Assembly (NCBI GenBank): GCA_022843525.1
Contig: JALHNR010000007.1
Coordinates: 1 to 34,885, forward strand
Source: Methylocystis sp.
GTDB taxonomy: Bacteria; Pseudomonadota; Alphaproteobacteria; Rhizobiales; Beijerinckiaceae
Direction of reading: 5' to 3'
Length of the DNA stretch: 34,885 nucleotides
Under the pieces are notes generated by a model, which saw only the letters and a list, made by a program, of their open reading frames with translations, had not been told where the DNA came from and ran no database searches. Below, piece after piece: positions 7,720-16,201 of this stretch. The position numbers were made by a program, and so were the translations under genes. Within the stretch, counting starts at the first letter, position 1; every line of letters begins with the position of its first letter.

Positions 7720-8106
7720 ATGGCCTATTTCACCGTCAAGATGGTCTCGAAAAAGACCATCGTCTCCTTCGACGTCAAAGGTGTAAAAACCGGCGAGCGC
7801 ACCGAGCTGATCCCGCAGACCTATCACGATCTGCCGCATGTGACGGCGCTCGCCTACAAGACCAAATTCCCGGACAACCAGGTCGAAATCATCGCCCAGC
7901 ACGGCGAGTTCGGCGGGCAGAGTCAGATCGGCGGATCCCGCAACGGTCACAGGGGCGCAGCGGCATACAGCAAGCGGCCGACGTCCTGGGGCACCGACAC
8001 CAATCGCAAGGTCGCGCAGAAGCAGGTCGATGCGAACGACGAACGGCAGCGCGCGGCGCTGACCGGCGACATGGCAGCAGCAATCAACGCGGAGATCGGA
8101 TCATGA
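7720..8106 (+). CDS. Hypothetical protein
   Basis: 128 residues, first gene after the promoter box at 7650. Residues 1-65 look like a beta-rich small domain (MAYFTVKMVSKKTIVSFDVKG...), followed by a Gly/Ser/Arg-rich linker (GGQSQIGGSRNGHRG) and a helical charged tail. No known family recognised. Its stop overlaps the next ATG (ATGA), so this is the head of a string of co-translated small genes. Confidence 0.7.
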   Translation: MAYFTVKMVSKKTIVSFDVKGVKTGERTELIPQTYHDLPHVTALAYKTKFPDNQVEIIAQHGEFGGQSQIGGSRNGHRGAAAYSKRPTSWGTDTNRKVAQKQVDANDERQRAALTGDMAAAINAEIGS

Positions 8107-8393
8107 GCGAAATTCAGGACGGCTTCGAAATCTCGTCGGACGGCCGCACCGTCTGGGTCAACGACCCCTTCATCAATGTCGGGCGGTTCAGTCGTAACGG
8201 TATCGATATTCACCACAGCGCCGAGCAGCAGATTGTCGGCGGCAAGCAGTGTCTCGACTGCAAGGCTGGCCCCTGCACCGAGGCTGATTGGGAGTATTTC
8301 AAGGCGGGCATGTTGCGCGTCTACAACGTTCTGATCGAGGACAAGCACAAGCCGAAGAACCTGGCGCCGGCGAAGAAGCTGGAGCTGGTGTGA
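8103..8393 (+). CDS. Small protein with CxxCKxGPC motif, copy 1
   Basis: 96 residues, unknown. It carries QCLDCKAGPCTEADW near residues 49-63; a similar CSQCKLGPCTHPDY occurs in the unrelated-looking protein at 16397, which suggests a small shared metal-binding module. It overlaps both neighbours (ATGA upstream, TGATG downstream). Confidence 0.7.
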   Translation: MSEIQDGFEISSDGRTVWVNDPFINVGRFSRNGIDIHHSAEQQIVGGKQCLDCKAGPCTEADWEYFKAGMLRVYNVLIEDKHKPKNLAPAKKLELV

Positions 8394-8608
8394 TGCGCTG
8401 GATCCCGCTCGTCGCGGCGCTGCTGCTTGCCGGGTGCTCTGATCCGGAGAATCCGACGCCCGTTATGATGTGCGTCACGAAGGGCGAGCCTTACTCGTGC
8501 CGAGGCGGACCCTGCTACCCGTGCCTCGAATACGGCATCACCTGCCCGAAGCCGACGAAATTGGCCCAGGGCAACGACAAGCTGATCTGCAAGTTGGGAG
8601 ACGAATGA
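8393..8608 (+). CDS. Small lipoprotein
   Basis: 71 residues with a textbook lipoprotein signal: MRWIPLVAALLLAGC, a short basic start, a hydrophobic run, and lipobox LAGC with the lipidated Cys at 15. The mature part is Cys-rich (SCRGGPCYPCLEYGITC), so it is probably disulfide-bonded in the periplasm. Phage lipoproteins can block superinfection or act as outer-membrane spanins, but no spanin partner or lysis gene is nearby, and the context is early genes, so an exclusion or host-interaction role is the better guess. ATG 8393 overlaps the previous stop. Confidence 0.8.
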   Translation: MRWIPLVAALLLAGCSDPENPTPVMMCVTKGEPYSCRGGPCYPCLEYGITCPKPTKLAQGNDKLICKLGDE

Positions 8609-9090
8609 TGGCGAAGGTAGCCAAGAAAAAGCCCGATCCGAAGCAGAAGGCTCTCGCCAAGATCAAGGGCCTGACGATCGGCGATTGCACGACGTTTCTC
8701 GATTCGATCGCCAGCGACCGCGATAAGGCGATCGCCGAAATGGTCGAGCTGGACGATAACGGCGAGTTCGAATGCGACAACTACATCGTCTCTGAAGGTG
8801 ACGATAATGGCGCCTACGTCATGGGCTGGCGCTGGGTCTCCTTCGAGGACACACCGATGAGCAAGATTTGCAGTTGCTGCCACGAGGAGCCGACCGAGAA
8901 GGTCGTCAAAATGCGCGACGGCACCACCGATACCTTGTGCGAAACGTGCCTCGAAGATGTCACCTGCCCCACCGAAGGCTGCGGCGCGATCGAGGGCACC
9001 GAGAAATGGGGCACGGTCGGCGACGGTTTCGACGGCTACTGCCCATCATGCGCTGACAAGCGCGAGGAAGCTGGAGTTTACGGATCATGA
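8605..9090 (+). CDS. Zinc-ribbon-containing hypothetical protein
   Basis: 161 residues; two in-frame ATGs (8605, 8608) overlap the lipoprotein stop, preceded by GGGAG. The N-terminus is basic (KKKPDPKQK), the middle is an acidic mixed domain, and the C-terminal third has a Cys-rich zinc-binding part: CSCC (near 88-91), CETC, CPTEGC and CPSC. The spacing fits two zinc ribbons or one treble clef pair. A third internal ATG at 8858 begins just before the Cys part but continuity makes one protein more likely. Function unknown. Confidence 0.72.
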   Translation: MMAKVAKKKPDPKQKALAKIKGLTIGDCTTFLDSIASDRDKAIAEMVELDDNGEFECDNYIVSEGDDNGAYVMGWRWVSFEDTPMSKICSCCHEEPTEKVVKMRDGTTDTLCETCLEDVTCPTEGCGAIEGTEKWGTVGDGFDGYCPSCADKREEAGVYGS

Positions 9091-9320
9091 TCACTGGAAA
9101 AGACCTGATTGCGTGGGGCTTCACGCCCGGCCCGTTCTTCAAGGCGGCGATCGTCGAGGCGAACCGCCTTGCCCAAGATTCGGACATCGAGCAATTCGAG
9201 ATCATCGAGGCGCTCAACGCCTTCGCTCCGCCCGAGCCGATCTACATTCCGCGCCACGAGAAGGGCACTCTGGGCTACCGAATGCTCATGGATACCGATA
9301 CCGACGATGAGATCGCCTAG
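9087..9320 (+). CDS. Small hypothetical protein
   Basis: 77 residues, ATGA overlap with the upstream gene. The start MITGKDLIAWGFTPGPFFKAAI resembles the helical TGxDLxxxGxxPGPxF motif seen in tRNA nucleotidyltransferase C-terminal parts and in some small phage proteins; this is a short similarity and does not show function. It ends the operon before the next promoter box. Confidence 0.7.
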   Translation: MITGKDLIAWGFTPGPFFKAAIVEANRLAQDSDIEQFEIIEALNAFAPPEPIYIPRHEKGTLGYRMLMDTDTDDEIA

Positions 9321-9324
9321 CAGC

Positions 9325-9365
9325 TTCCACCCGCAATCCGATTTGTGATCGCGTAGCGTGATCTG
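9325..9365 (+). promoter_or_regulatory. Promoter box upstream of the Rad50-like operon
   Basis: Box TTCCACCCGCAATCC at 9325-9339 is a perfect match to the window consensus. TAGCGT at 9354 takes the -10 place, and an imperfect dyad GATCGCG/CGTGATC surrounds it. The AGTCAG palindrome is absent. Confidence 0.6.
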
Positions 9366-9383
9366 AGCAAGAGAGAAAACAAT

Positions 9384-9599
9384 ATGAGCGATCGATATAT
9401 GACCCTTCTGGGCGCAGAACAGGTGCAATCCGCCGCGTCAAGCATGAGTTCCGCAGCTGACCGGATGCAGCGAGCCGCTGACAGCTTCGCCTTCGCAATG
9501 GAGGCGCAACAGCGCTTCATGGACGATTGGTTGGCGCGTTTCGAGCAGACGCTCGAACAGGCGCGGCCCTACGCGCGGCACGCCGGAGGTCCGCTGTGA
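9384..9599 (+). CDS. Small helical protein upstream of the Rad50-like ATPase
   Basis: 71 residues, almost all predicted helix with heptad-like spacing (AASSMSSAADRMQRAADSFAFAMEAQQRFM). Likely a coiled-coil protein. Its stop overlaps the GTG start of the Rad50-like gene, so a role linked to that complex is possible, but this is inference from position. No family recognised. Confidence 0.7.
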   Translation: MSDRYMTLLGAEQVQSAASSMSSAADRMQRAADSFAFAMEAQQRFMDDWLARFEQTLEQARPYARHAGGPL

Positions 9600-11533
9600 A
9601 ATTCCTATCCATCGAAATTGCGAACTTCATGGCGATCGGCGAGGCGACGATCTCGCTGGCTGACCGCGGCCTGGTCCTGATCGAGGGTATCAATTCCTAC
9701 GAGACCTCTGCCGATTCCAACGGGGCCGGCAAGTCCTCGATCGCCGACGCCCTGTCCTGGTGTCTCTACGGCGTCACCGCGCGCGGTGAAGGCGGCGACG
9801 ATATCGTCAACGACGACGCCAAGACCGACTGCTCGGTTAGGGTCGTGGTCGAGGATGGCGCCGATCTCTACGAAATCGTCCGCTACCGCAAGCACAAGAA
9901 GGGCAAGAACAGTCTGACGGTGCGGAAGCAGGAGACGAACAGCTATAAGGATCTCACCCTCGGCAAGGACGCCCTCACCCAGGTCGTGGTCGATCGTATC
10001 ATCGGCTGTTCCCTCGAAGTGTTCAATGGCGCGGTTTATGCGGGCCAGGAGAAGATGCCCGATCTGCCTGGTATGACCGACAAGACCCTCAAGATGCTGA
10101 TCGAGGAGGCTTCCGGCGCCACGCTGCTGGAAGTCGCCTATGTCGAGGCTAATACGAGAGTTCGGAACACGGCTGCGGAGCTGTCTAGCTCCTCGATGAC
10201 CGTCTCGACCATCGGCCGGCACATTGACGACGCGGAGCGGTCGCTCGTGAACGCTCAGACGCAACTCGCTGATTTCGAGACCCGGCGGCTCGCCGACGTG
10301 CGAAGCCTTGCGACGGACGCCAAGGGCACGAAATCCGAGATCGATACGCGCACCGTGGAGCTGGCGCTGCTTGGTGATGCCATCGATATCAGCCAGAAGA
10401 TCGAGAAGATCGACCGGCAGATCGCGGCTGTCGCCGGCGAACAAAAGACTGAGCGCGCGAAGGCTGACGGCGTCGCGAATGCGGCCCGCGCGCTCCAGGC
10501 TGCTCAGCTGACCGAAAAGAGCAACGAGCGCCATCTGACCCTGGCGAAGAAGCGCCTGGCGGAACTCGACCATCAGGTCGGCTGCCCGTGCTCGACCTGT
10601 GACCGGCCCTACTCGGCCGAGGACATCGCGCCGGCCAAGAAGATCGCCGCCGACGCTGTGACCGGGCACGAATGCGACCTTGTCGATGCAGAGGCTATCG
10701 TGGCTACTGCCCTGATCGCTCACAAACAAGCACAGAGCGACTTGGACGCATATCGCGCTGCGATGACTGATCTGTCAGCGGTGAACGCTCAGCGAGCTTC
10801 TCTGCAAGCCCAGCTGGCCAACATTCGCGAGAAGGAAGGTCTGCTGGTCAGCGCCAAGCGGGAACTGACGCGGATGGTCGCCGAAATCAAGCGCAAGCGG
10901 GACGATGCTAACCCCTGGCTCGCCGAGATCGCCCGCTGCGAGACAACGGTCGAGGACCGCAAGAAGGCGCACCACGACGCTCAGACCAAAGAGGCTGCGC
11001 TGACGACGGCCTTCAGGATCGCGGAAGCGATCGCGAAGGTGTTCAGTCCCACAGGCGTTCGGGCCTTCCTGCTCGACGAGGTGACGCCCTTCCTGAACGA
11101 GCAGACTGCAAAATACCTGGGCACGCTGTCCGATGGGCACGTCTCCGCGACCTGGACCACCCTGATCAAGAACGCCAAAGGGGAACTCCGCGAAAAGTTC
11201 TCCATCGAGGTGACGAACGTCAACGGCGGCAAGAAGTTCGGCCTGGTGTCCGGCGGCGAGAAGCGCAAGGTCCGAATCGCCTGCGCGCTGGCGCTGCAGG
11301 ACCTGGTCGCCCGCCGCGCCTCGAAGCCGATCGAACTGTTTATCGGCGACGAGATTGACGACGCCCTCGACCGTTCCGGACAGGAGCGGTTGATGACCGT
11401 TCTCGAGGAAAAGGCCCGCGAGCGCGGCTCGGTGTTTATCATCAGCCATGCCGATCTCAAGGATTGGATTCGCAACACCGTCACCGTGAAGCGGGAAGGC
11501 CCGCGCTCAACCATTGAGGAGGCTACATCGTGA
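9596..11533 (+). CDS. Rad50/SbcC/gp46-like ATPase with zinc hook
   Basis: 645 residues, GTG start overlapping the previous stop. ABC-type SMC-like ATPase: Walker A GAGKS with K46, a long coiled coil (about 190-500) broken by a zinc hook at CPCSTC (C330-C335), the ABC signature SGGEKRK (S552-), Walker B ending FIGDEIDD (D585, E586), and the H-loop IISH. It is the ATPase partner of the Mre11-like nuclease at 6355 and forms the end-processing complex. It is longer than T4 gp46 but much shorter than bacterial SbcC, with a short hook arm, as usual in phages. Confidence 0.93.
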   Translation: MKFLSIEIANFMAIGEATISLADRGLVLIEGINSYETSADSNGAGKSSIADALSWCLYGVTARGEGGDDIVNDDAKTDCSVRVVVEDGADLYEIVRYRKHKKGKNSLTVRKQETNSYKDLTLGKDALTQVVVDRIIGCSLEVFNGAVYAGQEKMPDLPGMTDKTLKMLIEEASGATLLEVAYVEANTRVRNTAAELSSSSMTVSTIGRHIDDAERSLVNAQTQLADFETRRLADVRSLATDAKGTKSEIDTRTVELALLGDAIDISQKIEKIDRQIAAVAGEQKTERAKADGVANAARALQAAQLTEKSNERHLTLAKKRLAELDHQVGCPCSTCDRPYSAEDIAPAKKIAADAVTGHECDLVDAEAIVATALIAHKQAQSDLDAYRAAMTDLSAVNAQRASLQAQLANIREKEGLLVSAKRELTRMVAEIKRKRDDANPWLAEIARCETTVEDRKKAHHDAQTKEAALTTAFRIAEAIAKVFSPTGVRAFLLDEVTPFLNEQTAKYLGTLSDGHVSATWTTLIKNAKGELREKFSIEVTNVNGGKKFGLVSGGEKRKVRIACALALQDLVARRASKPIELFIGDEIDDALDRSGQERLMTVLEEKARERGSVFIISHADLKDWIRNTVTVKREGPRSTIEEATS

Positions 11534-11769
11534 AGCTGGATCCCGTTCGTGAGGCCCGCGCCCGCCGCATGGTGCTCGACGATAGCGTCTGGCCGCAATC
11601 ATCGCGGCTCTGTATGAAACGCATCGGTGATGGCCCGATGGATTTCGGCGTCATTGTGAGCGGCGACGCTAAGCCGAACCAGATCATCGTCCGCGACTAT
11701 GAGCACGAAGAAGTTCACATCTTCGACAGTATCGACGCGCTGGTAGAGGCCGGATGGACGGTGGACTGA
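11530..11769 (+). CDS. Small hypothetical protein
   Basis: 79 residues, GTGA overlap with the Rad50-like gene. It is basic at the start and ends in a strand-rich part (IIVRDYEHEEVHIFDSIDALVEAGWTVD). Function unknown; no motif recognised. Probably co-transcribed with the ATPase. Confidence 0.65.
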   Translation: MKLDPVREARARRMVLDDSVWPQSSRLCMKRIGDGPMDFGVIVSGDAKPNQIIVRDYEHEEVHIFDSIDALVEAGWTVD

Positions 11770-11772
11770 GCC

Positions 11773-12015
11773 ATGAGCAAGCCCAAAGAGCATCGTGATG
11801 CCGGGCTGCTGCTCTCGGCGCTGATCGACCAGGTGATCGCCAAGAAGGCCGGCAACAAGGAGTTTGCCTTGTTTTATATGGATCCGGGCTGGGTCGCTGA
11901 GATCGGCAATCCGTCCGAGCAGGTCTGTCTCGGCGAAAGCAACGGCGAGTTCAGGAGTTTCACCGGCGTCACCCCCGAGGAAGCCGTCGGCGACCTCTTG
12001 CAGAAGGTCAGATAA
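11773..12015 (+). CDS. Small hypothetical protein
   Basis: 80 residues. Helical N-terminal half (GLLLSALIDQVIAKKAG), then a short strand-rich part with WVAEIGNPSEQVCLGES. The layout resembles small phage proteins with an alpha-beta fold, but I cannot name the family. It lies three bases after the preceding gene and one base before the next. Confidence 0.65.
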   Translation: MSKPKEHRDAGLLLSALIDQVIAKKAGNKEFALFYMDPGWVAEIGNPSEQVCLGESNGEFRSFTGVTPEEAVGDLLQKVR

Positions 12016-12016
12016 T

Positions 12017-12418
12017 ATGCCCGTCAAGTTTCAGAAGTGGATCTATCGCACCGACCTCAAGACCAACCCCGAATGGCGCTATGTGTTCGGCGACAACGTG
12101 CAGCGCTCCGGCTACGGCGGGCAGGCCAAGGAAATGCGCAGCGAGCCGAACGCGATCGGCGTCGTCACCAAGTTCAAGCCGACGACGGATCAGGATGCCT
12201 TTTTCAACGACGACAACAGTGGCTGTTGGGCCGCGGTCGTGCGTGATCTCACCAAGGTCGTAGAAGCGTTGACCGAAGGTCGCACTGTCGTCATCCCGGA
12301 AGACGGGCTCGGCACCGGTTTGTCGATGCTGCCGCAGCGGGCGCCGAAGCTGAACACCTTCATCGCGAAATTCATTCAGAATCTCGCCGAGCACTACCCG
12401 CTCGATAAAGCGGCGTGA
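12017..12418 (+). CDS. DUF7831-like conserved phage protein
   Basis: 133 residues from ATG 12017. The sequence FGDNVQRSGYGGQAKEMRSEPNAIGVVTKFKP is a strongly conserved motif in many phage and bacterial proteins that I recall as a DUF7831-type family; the label is from memory and unverified. The FGDN...GxGGQA...PNaxGvpTK pattern, then an acidic loop with the FFNDDNS segment and a late IPEDGLGTGLSMLPQRAP, looks like a small nucleotide- or ADP-ribose-binding fold. Biochemical role unknown. It closes the Rad50-like operon. Confidence 0.75.
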   Translation: MPVKFQKWIYRTDLKTNPEWRYVFGDNVQRSGYGGQAKEMRSEPNAIGVVTKFKPTTDQDAFFNDDNSGCWAAVVRDLTKVVEALTEGRTVVIPEDGLGTGLSMLPQRAPKLNTFIAKFIQNLAEHYPLDKAA

Positions 12419-12422
12419 CAGA

Positions 12423-12472
12423 AAACGCGCGCAAACCGAGTCGTTTGCGCTATATTGTAAGTCAGAACTTAC
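12423..12472 (+). promoter_or_regulatory. Promoter module 3 with operator
   Basis: CGCAAACC at 12430 lies exactly 21 bases before TATATT at 12451. The box forms one arm of a perfect dyad, GCGCAAAC (12429-12436)/GTTTGCGC (12443-12450). Downstream, GTAAGT-CAGA-ACTTAC (12457-12472) is a degenerate form of the AGTCAG palindrome. It drives the gene at 12486 and the RuvC-like gene. Confidence 0.75.
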
Positions 12473-12485
12473 ACCGAAGAGATTT

Positions 12486-12998
12486 ATGGCCCGAGTAAAA
12501 GCAAAAGACCCCGCCGCTGTCCTGATCGACACCCTCAAGAATGCGATCACGGACGGCGTGATGAAGGATCTCTGTCTGGAGGTCGCGGCGCCGATCAAGA
12601 TGCAAGCGAAATTGGCCAAGAACGGTCAATATCGCACCGTGTCGGTCAGCCGCGGCGAGGAGCTTATGCCGTCGGGAGTTCGCCTTGGCGCCAAAGGCGA
12701 GGCGAAGATCATCTTTGAGTTCAAGCCGGTGGATCCCGGCGACTATGAACAATACGAGCTGGACGACGCCAAGGTCTGGACCGCGTTTCCAGACCTGGAG
12801 AGTCTGGTCATTCGCGCCCTCGACATCGAGGCTGTCAACACCGACGGCGAGTCGGTCCGCTTCGCTCAGGTCAAGCCGCAGTTTCTGAACGCTGCGCGCG
12901 AGAAGGAAGAGATTCGGGTCGAGACCGAAAAGGCCGATGCCGAGCGCAAGGTCAAGAATCACTACGAGGACCACCCGTTGTTTGGAGTTTGGGGATGA
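12486..12998 (+). CDS. Hypothetical protein upstream of RuvC-like resolvase
   Basis: 170 residues. The sequence alternates basic and acidic sections with a likely beta-rich middle (EAKIIFEFKPVDPGDYEQYELDDAKVWTAFPDL) and a charged helical tail (AREKEEIRVETEKADAERKVKNHYEDH). No family recognised. The stop overlaps the RuvC-like start as ATGA, implying joint expression with it. Confidence 0.7.
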   Translation: MARVKAKDPAAVLIDTLKNAITDGVMKDLCLEVAAPIKMQAKLAKNGQYRTVSVSRGEELMPSGVRLGAKGEAKIIFEFKPVDPGDYEQYELDDAKVWTAFPDLESLVIRALDIEAVNTDGESVRFAQVKPQFLNAAREKEEIRVETEKADAERKVKNHYEDHPLFGVWG

Positions 12999-13597
12999 AT
13001 ATCGAAGTTGGACTACTGGACCCTTCCTTCACGCATTTTGGCGTGGTTCGAGCCTCGCTCGATCTCGACACCCTGCTTTTCACCCCGCTCACGATGACGA
13101 CCATCATCACCGAGCCGGCGACCAAGGAGACCCGAAAGATCGTCCGCAAGAACTCGACCCAGCTCGGGCGCTGCAAGATCATCCTCAAGGGCTATCTGCC
13201 GCTCATACAGGGCTGTCGCATCGTGTTCGCGGAAATCCCCACCGGCGCGCAATCAGCGAGCGCAGCCTGGTCCTTTGGGGCGGCAACCATGGCTGTAGCC
13301 GCCTGCCCGATCCCGGTCATTCAGGTGCAGCCGTCCGAGACGAAGATGGCCACCGTCGGCACCAAGACCGCCTCGAAGGAGGAGATCATCGAGTGGGCCG
13401 GCCTGACCTACCCGAAGGCGCCCTGGAGCCGCTATCCGCGCGACATCACGCGCAAAGGCAAGATCATCCGCGCCGAGGGCGGCATCATGGATTCGGAGGA
13501 GCATGTCGCCGATGCGCTCGCCGTCGGACACGCCGGGATTGTCACCGACCAGTTTCAGCAACTGCTGCCGCTGTGGCGTCAGGCGTTGGCTGCGTAG
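12995..13597 (+). CDS. RuvC-like Holliday junction resolvase
   Basis: 200 residues from ATG 12995. The RNase H-like fold of RuvC is suggested by D9 in GLLDPSFTHFG, E80 in VFAEIP, the SAAWSFGAATMAVAA helix, the TKTASKEEIIEWAG motif (compare RuvC KxxVxxM), and the C-terminal EEHVADALAVGHAG with D173. That set matches the DxxxE...DxxD metal cluster arrangement. It would cut four-way junctions or branched DNA before packaging. Sequence identity to bacterial RuvC is probably low, so the call rests on motifs and operon context near other recombination genes. Confidence 0.8.
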   Translation: MNIEVGLLDPSFTHFGVVRASLDLDTLLFTPLTMTTIITEPATKETRKIVRKNSTQLGRCKIILKGYLPLIQGCRIVFAEIPTGAQSASAAWSFGAATMAVAACPIPVIQVQPSETKMATVGTKTASKEEIIEWAGLTYPKAPWSRYPRDITRKGKIIRAEGGIMDSEEHVADALAVGHAGIVTDQFQQLLPLWRQALAA

Positions 13598-13644
13598 TCA
13601 ACCCACACAAAAATAAATTCCTGTTTTGTAAGTCAGTTCTGACT
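13598..13644 (+). promoter_or_regulatory. Promoter module 4 with perfect operator, before ribonucleotide reductase
   Basis: TGTTTT at 13622 takes the -10 place and the perfect palindrome AGTCAG-TT-CTGACT lies at 13631-13644. The upstream box is weak (CAACCC at 13600). The operator overlaps or lies just after the expected transcription start. Confidence 0.65.
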
Positions 13645-13694
13645 TCCTTAATATGGTTCGTTCAACTTCAAATATGACCAAAAGGACACCCTCA

Positions 13695-16199
13695 ATGGGC
13701 ACCCCCGCGCGCGACTATTTCCCAGGCATGGGTCAGGCTGTCGCCGATCGCACCATCAACCGCAAGATCGTCCGCAAGTTCGAGGCTCCCCGACTGATCG
13801 AGTTCTCGGTGCCGCTCGCAGAGGGCCATTTCACGGTCGAGGATCTGGTTAAGGAATACGCCCGGATCCAGGGCTATGTCATGGACCCGAGCGAGAAGCC
13901 GGTTCTGAATATTGGTGACGATAAGGCATTGTCAGGCTTTTTCTGGGCGACCGGGCGAAAAGGTGTCGAAAGCTGGGCCGATGTGGCGGCGCGTGTCGCT
14001 TTGGGCAATTCGCTGCTCGAACCCGACACGTTTTTTCAGGATCGCGAGCGACGCCGCATGGAGCACCATCTGCGCCAGGCCTCGCTGCTGATGTCCGGCC
14101 GGCACCTGCAGCACGGCGACGAGACGCAGCCCTCGCGCAACATGGAAGTTTTCACGAACTGCTCAACCTCGGCCTCGACCTTTCTGATGTTCTACCTGCT
14201 GCTCAACGGCTCCGGCGTTGGTCGCGCCTATGACGACACCATGATCAAATCGGATCTGAACAAGATGCCGATCGTGGTCTGCACCATCAGCTGGGGCCAC
14301 CAGGACGTCGAGAAGGGCATCATTCAGGGCTTCCCGACCCGACGCGATACCGAGCACCTCTACGAGGGCCGCAAGATCACCGTGTTCGAAGTGCCCGACA
14401 GCCGCGAGGGCTGGGCAAAGGGCATCGAAATCATCGAGCGCATGGCGTTCGAGGAACGGCGCGAAGAAGTGTTGATCCTGGAATTCACAGGCGTTCGCCC
14501 GAAGAACGCGCCGATCATGGGTATGCAGGGTCGCCCCGCCTCGGGTCCCGGCCCGCTGATGGCTGCGATCGCCAACATCGCGAAGCTCCGCGACGCCGGC
14601 ATGGCGCCCTGGCGCGCGGCCATGTATGCCGACCACTACGCCGCCGAGTGTGTTCTCGTCGGCGGCGCCCGTCGCGCAGCGCGCATGGCAACTAAGACCT
14701 GGCGTGACGCAACCACCCTTGATTTTGTTCAGGTCAAGCGTGGTGGCTTCCTGTGGTCCTCGAACAACTCGGTCACGGTCGATCAGGAATTTCGCGACGG
14801 CGTGCTTCATGTGCGGGCGTTGATGGCTCGCTTTTTTCAGGGTGCCGAAAGTCACACTGAAAATTGGCTGCGGTTTATCGTCAAGGATAAATACGCCACG
14901 GCCATGCAGGTTCACGCCTATCGTGTGATGATGGCGATCGCCGCGGCCGCCTACCAAGATGGCACCGGGGAACCGGGCATCATCAATCAGGATCGGCTGA
15001 CCCAGAACGACGAGGGCATCGACGCCTATACCGACGGGCTGTTTGCCGACAGCGCCAAGTTCCAGCTCGACCGCGAGTCCCTACCCTTGATGGCCGCGCT
15101 CGCGAAGTCGGCGATGGAGCTCAAATACAAGGTCATCACCAACCCCTGCGGCGAGATCGTGCTGCTGCTGTTGGGCGGCTACTGCGTCATCGCCGACGTG
15201 GTGCCGTTCCATGCCGGCTCGAAGTGGCGCATGAAGGGCTTCAAGAGCCAGAAGTGGCAAGACGATGGCTGGGATGACGACGCCGAGGACGCCTTCCGGG
15301 TCGCCACGCGGGCGCTGATTCGCACCAACCTGATGGACAGTCTCTACAAGCGGGAGGTGACGCGCACCAACCGGATCGGCGTCGGCATTACGGGTTTCCA
15401 CGAATGGGCCTATGCCCGCTTTGGCTTCACCTGGCACGATCTGGTGAACGAGGAGAAATCCAAAGCTCTCTGGCAGACCATGTCGCGGTTCAAGCGCGCG
15501 ATCGTGGCCGAAGCCGCGGCCTACTCGAAGGAGCTCGATGTCGTCGTGCCCCACACCAACACGACGTTCAAGCCCGCCGGCACCACCTCGAAGCTGTTCG
15601 GGTTGACCGAGGGCGCGCATCTGCCCACCATGCGGGAATTCATCCGATGGGTGCAGTTCCGCAACGACGATCCGCTGGTCGCCGAATACGAGGCCAAGGG
15701 CTATCCGGTGAAGCACCTGAAGACCTACAGTGGCACGACCATCGTCGGCTTCCCGACGCGGCCGGCAATCTGTGAGCTGGGCGGCGGCGCCTGGGTTGTC
15801 ACCGCATCGGAAGCGACGCCGGAGGAGCAGTATCGGTTCCTCCAGCTGCTGGAGAAGTATTGGCTTACCGGAGTTGACGCCGATGGCGTCACGCCGCTGA
15901 TCGAGAGCGGCAATCAGATCTCCTACACGCTCAAATACGACCCCAAGAAGGTCACGTTTGATCGCTTCCTGGAGACGCTGATCGAGGGCCAGTTCAAGAT
16001 CCGCTGCTGCTCGGTGATGCCGCAGGAGGACAAGAGCGCCTATGAGTATCTGCCGGAATCCGCAGTAAACAAGGATGAATACGAGCATATCGCCGCTGCG
16101 ATCGCAGCCAGCAATATGGCCGAGGACATCGGCTTGGAGCATGTGGACTGCGGCGGGGGTGCTTGTCCCGTGGATTTCTCTTCCGAGAAAGCGGCGTAA
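13695..16199 (+). CDS. nrdJ: Class II adenosylcobalamin-dependent ribonucleotide reductase
   Basis: 834 residues from ATG 13695, chosen because AAGGA sits 8 bases upstream; ATGs at 13653 and 13674 also stay in frame but 13653 lies too close to the promoter. Key sites match monomeric B12-type RTPR: C156 in NCSTS, thiyl-type C485 in NPCGEI and C497 twelve residues on, and C-terminal redox pair C819-x4-C824 (CGGGAC), as in the C731/C736 pair of the Lactobacillus enzyme. It makes dNTPs from NTPs and needs host cobalamin, not oxygen, so the phage can work in low oxygen. At 834 residues it is longer than the Lactobacillus enzyme (739). Confidence 0.93.
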   Translation: MGTPARDYFPGMGQAVADRTINRKIVRKFEAPRLIEFSVPLAEGHFTVEDLVKEYARIQGYVMDPSEKPVLNIGDDKALSGFFWATGRKGVESWADVAARVALGNSLLEPDTFFQDRERRRMEHHLRQASLLMSGRHLQHGDETQPSRNMEVFTNCSTSASTFLMFYLLLNGSGVGRAYDDTMIKSDLNKMPIVVCTISWGHQDVEKGIIQGFPTRRDTEHLYEGRKITVFEVPDSREGWAKGIEIIERMAFEERREEVLILEFTGVRPKNAPIMGMQGRPASGPGPLMAAIANIAKLRDAGMAPWRAAMYADHYAAECVLVGGARRAARMATKTWRDATTLDFVQVKRGGFLWSSNNSVTVDQEFRDGVLHVRALMARFFQGAESHTENWLRFIVKDKYATAMQVHAYRVMMAIAAAAYQDGTGEPGIINQDRLTQNDEGIDAYTDGLFADSAKFQLDRESLPLMAALAKSAMELKYKVITNPCGEIVLLLLGGYCVIADVVPFHAGSKWRMKGFKSQKWQDDGWDDDAEDAFRVATRALIRTNLMDSLYKREVTRTNRIGVGITGFHEWAYARFGFTWHDLVNEEKSKALWQTMSRFKRAIVAEAAAYSKELDVVVPHTNTTFKPAGTTSKLFGLTEGAHLPTMREFIRWVQFRNDDPLVAEYEAKGYPVKHLKTYSGTTIVGFPTRPAICELGGGAWVVTASEATPEEQYRFLQLLEKYWLTGVDADGVTPLIESGNQISYTLKYDPKKVTFDRFLETLIEGQFKIRCCSVMPQEDKSAYEYLPESAVNKDEYEHIAAAIAASNMAEDIGLEHVDCGGGACPVDFSSEKAA

Positions 16200-16201
16200 A
16201 G

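Noticed and set aside
9605-10729. A 374-codon minus-strand frame opposite the Rad50-like gene
   Set aside because: It is a shadow of the ATPase, whose Walker A and zinc hook are plain on the + strand. The translation has no recognisable motif.
13653-13694. Earlier ATG starts of the ribonucleotide reductase
   Set aside because: 13653 is only 9 bases after the operator and 13674 has no RBS, while 13695 has AAGGA at good spacing.
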